From Tulasnella sp. 424 (taxonomy: Eukaryota > Basidiomycota > Agaricomycetes > Cantharellales > Tulasnellaceae): a stretch of 64,000 nt of DNA. A program made the position numbers and the translations under genes. Below the pieces are notes generated by a model. It saw only the letters and a program-made list of their open reading frames with translations. It did no database searches and was not told the origin of the DNA. The stretch is from assembly GCA_019633425.1 (NCBI GenBank), contig WSUB01000056.1, positions 164,376 to 228,375 on the forward strand, read 5' to 3'. Below, piece by piece: positions 45,501-57,500 of this stretch (its first letter is position 1; the number at the start of each line of letters is the position of its first letter).

Positions 45501-48500
45501 ATCATAGTCCAAGATATCGTACCTCCATTTGGTTTTCCCCATCCACAGGAAGTTCCTGACCGAGACTTAGAAGTCGAGAAACCACTGGAGAAGCTTTTCC
45601 GTACTGGGATCCGAAGGTCACGTTGGACCTTAACCCATCCAAGAGGCACTCCACAGCTTTGATTTTCGATGAACTCGTGGTTGAACGGTTGAAGCGGAAG
45701 ATGGCTGCCAGGTGATCGCCGTTTTGCCATAGAACGTCACCAATATCCTCGTGCTCCGTAATGCTATCGAGGAATAAGATTCGCTGCTCCTCAAATCCGT
45801 GGTCTTGCAAGAAGTCGACAAAATCATCTTTTCCTTCACATATCTTCCAGGCTTTACTATGAAGGGTGGAAGGATATTAGCTGTCAACAGCGTAAAAACA
45901 AGGTCATTGAAAGCGTACTGCAGGGATTGCACGTCACGGCGTCGGGTATAGATAAACTTGGCCGCATATTTGATGCTCGAAGCCACCTCGGCATCCACCT
46001 TATGACTATTGATAACGTTGACGGCTTCATCAAACATGCCCGCTCGACGGTAGTGATATGCTGCTTCGGTAAACTTGTGACCCTTGTAGAACGCCTCGGC
46101 AGCAGCGGCGTGGTCTAGTATAATAGCATAGCATTCCGCAGCGTTGAGGTATAGAAGCCGGGCGTTTTTGGCGTCTTCGGCGTTTCCGGCGAGTTGAGCG
46201 AGACGGTCGAAATTCCGAGCGACTTCTGTGAATGCGGGGGTACGACGAGAGTGCCTTTCCGGAAGGCGGCTCGCCACTTGGCGATCGCCGTAAGCCAGCG
46301 CAACGCTAGCCCACCAATCCTCCCCTGCCTTCTTGAAGCAAAAGGCAGCCTCGCCAAACAATCCTTTAGAAAAGTACTGCTGTGCTTGTTTGGACCATTC
46401 TTCGGGGCTACTCGATACTGCAGTGCCGTCCGAAATTTAGTAAGTTGAGAGACACTCGAAGTTGGAGTTGAACTTGCCTCCCAGTTGAGGAACAGTTTGA
46501 GTGGCATCATATGCTGTAGCCAGGAGGGATGTCACAAGAAGTGTCTACATAAACGCGTCATTATGAGGTCCGAAGCGTAAGTGCGGCCACAAACACTTTC
46601 ATACCTCCATGTCTTGCCCTTTCTGCGAGCGGTCCCAAATCCAGACGCGCTCCCTCGCTCTTGTCAACCCAACGTAGAAGGATTTTAGCTCGCTCTGCAG
46701 AATTGAATGTTTTCGTTCATCGAAAATCCTATCTTCATGTTGAGAAAGGAGAATTGCTCTCCAATCGGTGGCTGTTGCAGTCGAGTCCGTAAAGAAGTCG
46801 TAAAGTAGCACCTGAACAAACTAATAAGAACCAAGCGTCCCGACATTTTACGGGACTCACATCGTCAAATTCCATTCCCTTGCTTTCGTACAGTGTCCTG
46901 AAAGTATTTATTTTAGTTATTTCGAAGCATTCAATACGAACACGAGGCACTTACAGGACTACGGCAACACGCCCAATGTCTCCTTCGAGGCGTTTAGCGG
47001 CGGCCTCGTCGCGAACGATGATCACTAGGTTAAATTTAAGTCATAGTGGACGAACGATAGCCATTGTACAAACCTTGATGAGCGCCCAGCTCGACCTTCC
47101 CACTGGTACTATCGGATATCAACCGCACGAAGTCGGATCGATCTTCGCGACCGGAAAAGAAAACCGGCTTATGAGCAGAGACCTAGACAGCCCTGATAGT
47201 CAGGAGGGGACATTCCTGGGGAAGTTTCGGTTACTAACGTCGACAAGAGAGACTTCGGGGGTTAGGGAGTCAATGGAGTGGGGAAAATATTGATCGAGGA
47301 GCCGAACGACGGATGCCGCGACATTAACAATACCGCTGTGACTTCTGTAGTTAGTTGAGAGCTGGAAGAACTGAGGGTCTATGGCTCGACGGCTTCCCCT
47401 CTTAACATTGGGATCGTCCCTCTGTGTCGAAGATTAATTAGTTAAGGGAGTTCGCACATGAAGAAGGCGTACGGTGCAACCTACCTCAAGTCGGTACAAG
47501 AAGGCCTTCAGTTCACTGAAGCGGAAAGCACTCCCGACTGAAATAGTTTGAGCCGTATCACCGGCGAAGAAGAGACCATGAGGGTTGTGGCACAATGACC
47601 GTAGCACTAAAAACAAGATATAGGATGGAGCGGACCACCCTGAATCCCTGAATGCTTTCTAATGGCTTACGGGCAGCATCAACAATAAGATTATCTTGAG
47701 CCTCGTCGACATAGAGAAAGTCAATATGTCTGCCTTTGAAGCCTTGGGCCTGCAGTGCTTCCATGAGTGCGTGCACTCTGGCAGCACATTGGGAGCCATC
47801 ATCGACTGTGCGGTGGACGGGTGCAGGTAGCAGCTCACCTATCTGCCATGTCATAGGATGACGGAGGTCTCTGCTTTTGGTAAGCCTCGAACAAGGTGTA
47901 AATCCTAGACCGTTCAGTGTCGTCGCCCGAGTGAGTCCGGTTGCTCTGAGTTTCATAAGAAGCCCTGTCTAAGTAACGGCGTTGTTTCCCGAGAGCTGCT
48001 TCGGACCCTTTGATAATGCCCATGAATTCGCTATAGACAAGAGCGGAATCTGAATTTCAAATAGAGTTAGGACCAGCTCTTTCTACAGATATTGGGACGT
48101 ACGCAGTCCTTTCTTGATCCGCTCGTCGAAATGCGGCCAAATCATTGATTCAAAGTAATCAAAGGAGACGAGCGGTTGTCTTGCGATGGATGCTTCACCC
48201 TTGCTTCGGGTCGAAAGGGAGCTCGGGAGGGTTGAAGGATTGAAATGAAGATCAAAGTCTGCCTCGAGCAGTCTGCATAGCTACGATGACAACACACTAA
48301 TGAGACTGTGCTAATATTGTGCGCGCATTGCAGATGACTAACTTACCTGGTCATAGGTCAAGAAAAGAGGGAAATGAGTGTCCTCAAGCTCGCTGTACTT
48401 TTCGGGCAAAATTCCTTCCTCTTCGGCGCTCTCGTCCATTTCAAGAAGCGAAAGCCCCGGAGCTCTTTCTCCGGCCATGCTGCCGACCTCATTCGCCTCA

Positions 48501-50804
48501 GTTTGCCTCAACTGCATGCAGTATGACCGGACCCTCCGCGCTAGAGTTCGAGATTGCGTGACAAACATCTGTCTGAGCGGTTGACCAGATTTCTCCGTCG
48601 CAATATCCAAACCGATCATGCGGAAGAGCATGCAGGTTGTTTTCCTAAAGTAAGGTAAATGGGGTGTGAGTCAAAAGCAGTTATACGATGAAATAAAACG
48701 GTACCCGGTTCCGCTACGGCCTAGAACAAGGCAAGATGAGGGATGTCTGATGATCTTGTATTCCGGGGAGCTAAAGGATCGCTTAAAGATCAGCCGGGTC
48801 GCTTACGGATCTTAACAACGAATACTTACGAAACCGCAAACATGAAGCTCGTTTCATCGTACTTTTGGATAGCTGGAGGACGAAGTTAGCCGGGAGCAGG
48901 AAAGGGGGAGGGGCCAAACGAGTACCATCGAAGAAGTTTTGAGAAAGCGGCACAAATTTCTCAAGACTGAGGGAAGACGTCATTGAAGCTGTTGTCCTGC
49001 CCGGGGCGAGATATTTCATACTTACGCCAGAATACGGTGCAACTAAATCCAACCATTGTGGTGATCAGGTTTGGTATTACGTTCCTACTGTTCCGACATA
49101 CCTCGAGGAAATGTGACTCATCGATCTCGGTGTCAGCCCCTTGTTGATGCCACTGAGAAATGTCCAACGGGGGAAAGAGCTTTGGAGGAGTAGTCTTGAC
49201 CTTTTTGTTTCCTTTGGTAAGAATTGTGGGCGTTGCTCGTTCTGCGCATCTATGCACGAGACCCAGCTAAGCATGAAATACCAAACTGCCTCCACCCGAT
49301 CAGTTTGGCTCACCTCTGGATGTATTCGGCACCTCGTCGAGCAAGTTGAGCAGCGACGGACTTCCAAAAGCCGGTGTCAATTTTCGAATGAGCGAAAACT
49401 CCGAAGATACGTATAACTGAGAGCCATGGTGAGAGGGAGTCAGCTTAAGCGTTACGATGGATCGAAAGCCTGACGGACATTGGCTCTCATCACTGGTTCC
49501 TGTTGGAGCACCAAAATCGATGTGATAAATAAGACGCAGGTCGCCTTCCAACTCAGCTGTGTAAATCGGAATGCCGAAGTCTTGCTCCAAGAGCTTGGTA
49601 TGATTCGGGAGAGAGAAGAAGCCGACGGAAAGTTGCCTAGGGGATATTTGTGAGTGCGCCCAAGGTAGTTATAACAAAGAGAACTAAGTACTTGATCTTA
49701 TTTTCAATCCGAGCGAAGACTCCCTTGTCGCTTGCGATGTATTGTCGAAGGTGTTTGATCCCTCGCTGCGAGACGACAACCGGCCAATCTCCGAACTTTG
49801 AGCTTGCCGCGTCCTCCAAGTATCGTGCAATGTCGTTGGGTTCCAAAGTGAGATAGGGTCGGGCCTTGAACCTCGATCGTGTCGGGGACTCGATTGCAGG
49901 TTTCTGCGTGACAGGGGACGACGGTGCCGATTGCTTGAATGCAATTGGCGAAGCTGGTTGCGAGAGTGAGCCAGCTTTAGGAGTTAAGGCTGCGAGTAGA
50001 TTGGTGGCAGCGAACTCTCCAATCGACTCCTCCGCGCATGCTGTGAAATACCTCTGAAACATTTGCGGGTTAGTGATGGTGCTCACAGGCTATAACCTCG
50101 AGTCCAAACCTCTAGGCACTCTCGCAGTTGTTCTGTTAGATTGACGGGACGAGGATTCAACGGTATTGTCGGAGAAGGTGGTTGCTTGGGTGACATTGGT
50201 GATTCTGGGGTCTCCTCGAGTTCGTCATCCCTCGGTTGTAATGGTTCGATGGCTGCTAGGCTCAAAGGGACAAAGCGTTGCTTCCGTTTGCTCGACTTGG
50301 GTTGGGGTTTTGCAGCGGGCTTCTCCTTTTTGGGGTGAGTAGGCTCTGGCTTGGAGGATTTCGATGTTTCCATTGATGCTGAGAAGGCGTTGTATGCTTC
50401 CATGACCAACCGGTCCAACGTGATCCACGGAGGCAGGCCGACAAGGAAAATGCCAAGACGTTGAGCGCATCTCTGAAAAATAGGGTTTGGAGTAGAGGAA
50501 GACTTTTGAAGTGTTTTAAGAATCCGACTGCGGAACGCGAAGCCATCGTTGTTTCCTGAATAAGAAAATGGGCTAAACAAACACGCTCATACGTAGAACC
50601 GAAGCGAAAGGTTTCCTCACGAGACGTCATAACTGCTTCCAAGATTCCATTCGAGCTTTGTACCAATGACATGAGGAGGGATACGATGTCGGCGTCAGCG
50701 GTGTCCAAAGCTTCCAACAAGCTCAAGAGCGCTTCATCAAGGGCTCCTCGAGAGTCAATCACTCCCGGTACCTCGAAGGTAGCGAGGACTCTTTCTACCT
50801 CCAT
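42547..50804 (-). CDS. Giant TPR/UvrD-like (TRANK1-type) SF1 helicase, copy 2
   Basis: Same layout as copy 1 and its closest relative. Start MEVERVLATFEVPG; FGDWPVVVSQRGIKHLRQY at about 49740-49800; Walker A LGRSGTG-KTT split by an intron at about 48640-48720; TQSRTLARRV; LYVDEAQDNLI at about 47700; GDTAQT at about 47560; NYRSHSG at about 47340; YESKGMEFDDV at about 46875; and VGLTRARERVW at about 46650. TPR-like repeats lie at 46420-45930. The CCCH-type motif is C-x8-C-x6-C-x3-H at 44890-44960, one residue shorter than in copies 1 and 3. A well-formed IQ motif (IQAFFRRHRRR) lies at about 43160-43190, and the end is DIDGYEDY. All helicase motifs look catalytically competent, so an active ATPase is expected. 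Which nucleic acid it acts on, and in what pathway, is unknown. Confidence 0.82.
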
Positions 50805-51103
50805 GAAAAAAAGGCAATGGAGGGATCTGGAGTGTCAAACGAGTGATGGAGGGGTTCGTACGTACGGAGACGTGTTTTGACAAAGGGTCGCGGATTTAGG
50901 CCGCCAAACAACGGATTTTCTGGAGGGCCACCGACTACCAAAACCGTCTGCCAACTCCCAGGCCCTCTCACGAAAAGCCGCACCGTGCACAACTCTAGCG
51001 AGTGACAAATAGTCGATAGGCGATACAATGTAAGAAAAGTTAATACGCGGGCTTTGCAAGGAATCCAAGGCGGACCTTGACGGAAGTCCCCGACTCCGCA
51101 TGG

Positions 51104-51109
51104 CACGTG
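51104..51109. promoter_or_regulatory. CACGTG element upstream of helicase copy 2
   Basis: CACGTGACC, 300 bases upstream of the ATG at 50804; a second CACGTGACCCCTGG lies at 51317-51322. The spacing from the start codon is close to that of the copy 1 element. Confidence 0.4.
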
Positions 51110-51171
51110 ACCAGCACATTAGCCTTTGTGATCAGTCACGCACTCGTTGGCTCTATTGGTACCCTACAGAA

Positions 51172-51242
51172 TGGAGTAGGTTCTCTTCGCGCCTGTCCTT
51201 TCCGTCATCACAGTAGGTAAGCCGACCTCTTCACCTTATTAT
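51172..51242 (+). pseudogene. Relic of aldehyde dehydrogenase exon 6
   Basis: Matches the end of exon 6 and the start of the next intron of the dehydrogenase (about 32660-32727): CTCTTCGCGCCTGTCCTT, the GTCATCACAGT stretch and CTTATTAT in the intron. A TAG interrupts the frame. It lies between helicase copies 2 and 3, so both spacers of the triplet carry dehydrogenase remnants, from different exons. Confidence 0.75.
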
Positions 51243-51524
51243 GAAAGTCATTTCGAAGGTTTAGACTTCAGCTGGCAGTTCGGGCCCATCGCCGTCGCGT
51301 CCGCCCCCGTTTCAACACGTGACCCCTGGCGTTTTGGACGCCACCGGGTTTCTCGCTGCGGGTGCCCCTGCTCATGCGATTCGCGCTCAGTCTCGACAAA
51401 AAATGAGTAACAACATGGATTGAGACTACATAAAGCATGATCACCATAATTTGTTTCCTTTACTGAAATTCGATCAAAGCCGAAAAAAACCTTCTCAAGG
51501 AACGTCCGACTTCGTCATCTCGCC

Positions 51525-54500
51525 CTATTCGGCGAGGTCCGAAGCACCGTCCTCATCGTCGCCCTTCTGTGGAGCCCATGGAACCCGCTCGCTGAGAAGT
51601 GGTTCTACACCAAGCTCATAATCGTCGTCTTCAGGACAGTCGGTAAACTCTCGGATTTTGGTGAGGAGGTCGGGGATCTGCCGAACTCTGCTGATGATAT
51701 CCGGAACGGCAACCGGGGCGTCCAGTGACCCTTGACAGTAGAATTCGGACGAGGGGTGAAGGTCTTTGATGAGCTTTTTGACTTCGCGGTGAATCGAGCT
51801 GCGGGGGAATGGAATCAGTTCGATGAGTTCGAACTTACGGGAACTTGTCCATAGATAGCCTACCGTAGATCATCTTTCTGCTCGCGCAGCTCGTCCAGCA
51901 GCACCCCGTGATCGCTGTCCCGCATCATCTTGGTCAGGGTTTTAACCTCAGCTTGGCAGGTATTGTGGAGTACTTTGAGGTACGCCAGGACGTGTGGTAA
52001 TGGTCCTCTGATGCAGAGGAGGAGATCTCGACTAGGTGGATATTCTTCATTTTCTTTAACTAGCCTGTTGGCGAGGTCTTCGAAAGCTCCGGCGATTGGG
52101 CCTCCGGCGCGTCGCCTATGCTGGCGGAAGAAGGCTTGGATGATGCGTGCCCCATTATGGTCATCTTCCGTGTAAGCTTCGCTTTCGAGCTGAAGATCTT
52201 CTTCCTGTTCATTTTGCGCATTGATCTGCGGTGGCTGAGCCTTGGGCACAGGATTTGACGAGTCTGATAAACGAGTAGGGAAAAACTTGCTATGAGATCT
52301 CTATCAAGGAAGCCCCCGTTTTAACCCGCACCTTGTTTTGAGCTGGGTAACAGCGTTTCACATTGTAGGGCAATCATTGGAGGATAATCAGCAAGTTGAA
52401 TTCTCTTTAAGAGCCGTTTCTCATCAGGGCAGAATATCGTCTTCATCCCAGCTACGAGGCCGGGCACTTTTTGGCTCTGGCGAATGATGATGAGTTCGTC
52501 TAGTTCACAGGATGCCGACGAAGTTCTAAGGGCCCTCGCAACTTCGTTCCAGTTACAGGCGGTTGCATAGCTGCGGGGAAAACGTTACTCAGGTTTCAAA
52601 CTCGTCATACAGGGTACGCACCCTTGGTATTCGGTTCGAGCCTGTGGATCTGGAGCACCAACCATGATCTCTTTGAAAATACCCATAATTCTCTCTTTCA
52701 TCTTCACAATGTTGTGACCGACTGCCAGAATCGAGTTAGAAGGTGCCAAAGAAAATTTCATTCCACATACTGAGCGCCAAGCATCGACAGAGTCTCGTAA
52801 TAGCTTGACCGCGGACCGGGGGGGTGGCGTCTTTGAGGAACTTTCCCTGAATTTGGAGTTTGCCTGTTACCAAGACTTAGTGAGAGTAATATGATTCAGT
52901 TAAATGAGCTACTTTACCTCCATCGGTCTTTAAGAGCAATAAATTTAGGAATTTGGCGAGTACAGCCACTAAATGCCAACCAAGGGACCCGTTCCTCTGG
53001 AGCGACGGTTCCCGGGAAAACGCACGAATGATCCATGATCTGGGCAACGTTAAACCGTCATAGACAGTAAGTGTGTGGTAGTATTCAGTGAGGATTAGTT
53101 GACCGCAGATTTCTTCAGCAAAAGCGGCCGCTACGCCGACTTCTAGCGAGACTCGGCCGGTAAGTAGGTTACTAGTCTCGTATCAGTTTATTGAGAATGA
53201 GATAGAAGAGTAAACTTGACTTACTTCAAGGTATGGACACCAAGATTCGTACGAGTATGAGTCCCTTGCGCGAACCAGTGTATTGCGGTTCCAACCACGG
53301 AGCGTTTGTCATGTTCTTGAATGAGCCCGTTTTCCTGGGCTTCGGACTGGTCCATGGACCATTGTCCACGCCACAAATACGTAACCGCATCTTTGTAGTC
53401 AAACGCGGTTGCAAGCAAGCACGTTGTCAACAGGTTGGTCAAAAAGTAGGCGGGCTGTTCGCCAGGGCGGAGACTACGGAAAACCTCCTGAAGCCATGTC
53501 TTGACGATGGGCATGACCTGTCGAAGGGAATGCATGAGTTCCGAAGCTTAACGGTAGTATATATCCTCACCGATGAGTACTCGGGAATTAGGTCAGGGGT
53601 GACATCGGCGAGATTCCCCAGCTTGAAATTCGATGGATAGCATAGACGGAACAACCTAGAAATCCATATCCTGTGGAATGACGAGAATCGCCCCAGGTTA
53701 TATATTATCCAAGACCCTCTTCCGTGAGTGCTTACTTTTGCTTCGTTGCGCGGTTTCTCTCCTCGTCGACACTTCCATCTATGGCGGTCCAGTAATCAAC
53801 AAGCCCAATCGACAAAACATGAAGCCGAAAACGCGAGTTGAACTGCTCGATGTTTAACTCTTCAGCCGGAACGTGGTCCCTCCAGCAGGTTCCGTCGTCG
53901 TGACCTGTGCATGACTTGGACGCGAGGAATCTCGTGCAAATTTCGAACGGTCTCGATTTCCGCGACAAGGTGTCAACCTTCTCAATAAGGGCATTCAACC
54001 GTTCGAGAAGGGTCCGCCGAATCAGGTCATCGACTGTGTTCTTTGGAAGAACAAGTCGATCGCTTTGACTGCCCGATTGTGTGTCGCGATCAACGAAGGC
54101 TTGTCCTCTCCCGAAAATGAAAGACTGAGGTCGGACCACACGAAGGAAGCTGATATCTTGAGCCTCCACCCCATGCTCTGCTGACGAGATTCCAAATAGA
54201 GTCTGGATATCTGGTTGGTCTATAAATTCGAGATCCCGAACGGCAAAGTTGATTATCCATCCGAATTTCTGACAGAGTACCAAGACGTTGGCGACATCGT
54301 CGGCGGTGGTGGATTCGATGGTCTCCGGCGCTCCCGATTGGGTCCAGGCATCCAAGGCCAAAAGAGCGCATCGGAGGTTGTATGCATCGAAGTATTCATT
54401 CGAGTACTGGTCGAGGTCTGAAGTTTGCAGGTTTATAACCGCATGGAACAAGCCAACCTGGGAACCCTTCGAGTCAGCGAGCACTTCAGGTCAAGTTTAC

Positions 54501-57500
54501 AACCACCTACTTCGGCCTCGTCTTCGCTGGACATCTCACAGTCCTTAGCTAGTCCAAATAAGTCAGAGAGAGTGCCCGACTGCTTGCGGTAGCTTGTCCC
54601 GAAGGGTACGTTTGCCCTCATTCCTCCCAAGAGACATTGGGTGGCCTTTTGGCGTGATGAAGGCGTACGTGCTTGGCGAAAGCGCCCAACGGCCTCAACG
54701 TAGTCACCGGCGTCCCAAAGCACCTGCGCCGCCTCCTCGTGCTCCGCGACGCTATCCAAGAAGACGACGCGTTGGTCCTCAAAGCCATTGTCTTGCAAAA
54801 AGTCGAGGAACTCTTCTTTGTCGGCGCAAAGTTTCCAAGCTTTACTATCGGCTAGTTAGTCTGCTGTATTCGTGAGGCCAAAGTAACCAACTTACTGCAG
54901 TGAGGGTATATCCTCTTGGGTTGCTCGACTCGTGAAAGCGAATTTAGCTGCGTATGTAATGCTTTCGGCGAGGTCAGAGTCGACAGTGTGGAGCTTTACA
55001 ACGTCAACTGCTTCATCGAATTTGCCCGCAATACGATAGTGATATGCTGCCTGAGTGTACTTTCCGGCTAGGAGAAACGCGTCTGCTGCAAGTGCATGGT
55101 CTGGAACGACGAGATAACACTCCGCCGCATTTGAGAAGAGGAGGCGGATGCTTTCGGGGTCTTCGCTGGGCTCAGCCTCTTGGGCCAAACGATGGAACGT
55201 CTCCGCAACTTGGGAGAAGGTCGATAACCGGTCGGCATGTTTATCTGGCATCTGCGTGGCCTCGTGACGATGATCGTAGGCCTGTGCAACGTTTGCCCAC
55301 CAAGTCATTCCTGCCTTTCTAAAGCAAAACTCCGCCTCCAAGTATTTACTTTTGGCGAAGTACTCTTTCGCCTGTTCGGCCCATTCGTCGGCCACGCTCG
55401 TCGCTATAAACAGCGTTTAAGGAACGAAAAGAAAACACGATAAGAAATAAAATTGCGTACTTGCAAGTTGTGGGACCATTCCGCCAGTTTCGTGCGATGT
55501 CGCGAGGTCGGAGGTTACCAGAAGAGTCTTGAATGTAACGTGAGTAAGGGACAGAATGGTCAACCTCGTTGCATTACCTCCATAGCATGGCCATTGTAAG
55601 TCTCTTCCCAAATCCAAACGCGCTCTCTTGCTCGTGTTAAGCCGACGTAGAAGGACTTTAGTTCACTCTGCAAGATGGAGTGCCTGCGAGCATTGAAATG
55701 CCTGTCCTCCTGCTTTGCGAAGAGCATAGCTCTCCAATCCGTGTCCGCGGCCGGAGAATCCGTGAAGAAGTTGTACAATAGGACCTTACAAGAGGGATGA
55801 GAACATGGACATTGAAGAAGAAAGGGCCAGTCTCACATCGTTGAATTCCATTCCCTTGCTCTCATAGAGCGTCCTGCCGAACAAAGTGAGGTCAATTACG
55901 CTAGAGAGGAAATCCCCATCCTGCTCCACCGACTTACAACACCACTCCGACCCGACCGATTGCCGCCTTTAGATCAGCCGCGGCTTTTTCATTACGGACA
56001 ATAATGACTTAACAGAAGATCGGGTGAGTGAATGGCTTGGCTTGCAAAAGAGTAACGCCCCGCCCCGCCTCACCCTGATGCGCTCCTAGCTCCACTCTAC
56101 CACTGCTGCTATCCGAGATCAGTCTCAAAAAGTCGGCTTGATTTCTCATTCCCGAAAAGAAGAGAGGCTTGTGGGTAGTCACCTATTGCGTCCGTGTCAG
56201 TGTAAGGTGCGGATCGGGATGACCGTTCCACCTACATCTACGTGCGCTACTTCAGGAGCCAGGGAGTCGATAGAGTGCTGAAAGTACGAGTCTAAGAGGC
56301 TGACGATGAACGCTGCAGCGTTGACTATGCCGCTATGGCTGCGATAATTCGTTGACAACTGGAAGAACTGAGGGTCGATAGGCGGACGCCCCCCGCGTTT
56401 GACATGCGCGTCCTCTCTCTGCAACCAGGAAAACGGCGATCAGAAACGGTATTCCGAAGGGTCCCTAATATATTCTCTCACCTCTAAGCGATATAGGAAA
56501 GCCTTTAACTCGCTAAAGCGAAAGGCGCTACCGACTGAGATCGTTTGGGCTGTATCACCGGCAAAGAAGAGGCCATGAGGATTGGGGCAGAGAGTTCGGA
56601 GCACTAACAGAGGCAACGAGGTGAGTCTTGAGGCCAAATGAAGCTGAATGTGCAAGGCTTACATGCAGCGTCGATTATGAGATTATCTTGAGCTTCGTCA
56701 ACGTAGAGAAAGTCGATGTGGTTTCCGGGGACACCTTGGTCTCGTAGGCTCTTTGTGAGAAGATGAACTCTGCCGTGACCCGAAAAGAAATGAAGGTTAG
56801 AATCTCGCCAAATAAGGCTACGCACACTCACCTGTCGGCAATGTCGTACGACTCTGACGGTCGTAACCTGTGATACGCTTCGAATAGGGTGTAAACCCTC
56901 GATCGCTCAGTACTGTCGCCGGAAAGACTTCGATTACTTTGGTTTTCGTATTCCGACTGTTCAAGATAGTGGCGGGGCTTGCTGAGGGAAGTTTCCGAGC
57001 CTTTGATGATGCCCATGAATTCACTGTAAACAAGAGCGGAGTCTAACGTCGAACCTCGGTGTTAAAGCGCTGATAAACTCCCCACAGTAACGAGCCTTAC
57101 GCAGTCCTCTCTTCAATCTGTGATCCATGTGTGGCCAGATCTTAGCGTCGAAATAGTCGAAGGAGATTAGTGGTTGTCTTGCTGAGCTTTTCTTGTTCTT
57201 CGCTCGAGCAGTTTTAGCAGTCGGCAATGGAGATGGATTGAATTGCAAATTGAAGTCAGCTTCCAGTAGCTTGCAGAGCTGTTGTGTTCCACAATAATGG
57301 CGTCAGAGGAAGAAGTTCTACCGGCTAACTGAGGGGAACGCACCTGGTCGTAGGTTACAAACAGTGGGAAATGGCAATCGTCCAACTCGCTAAACTTCGT
57401 TGGTAGAACTCCTTCCTCCTCGGCATTTTCGTCCATGTCCAAAAGCGACAATCCCTGAGGTTGTTTGGGAGCAGAGGCCACGACGGTGTTCGTTTCGGTT

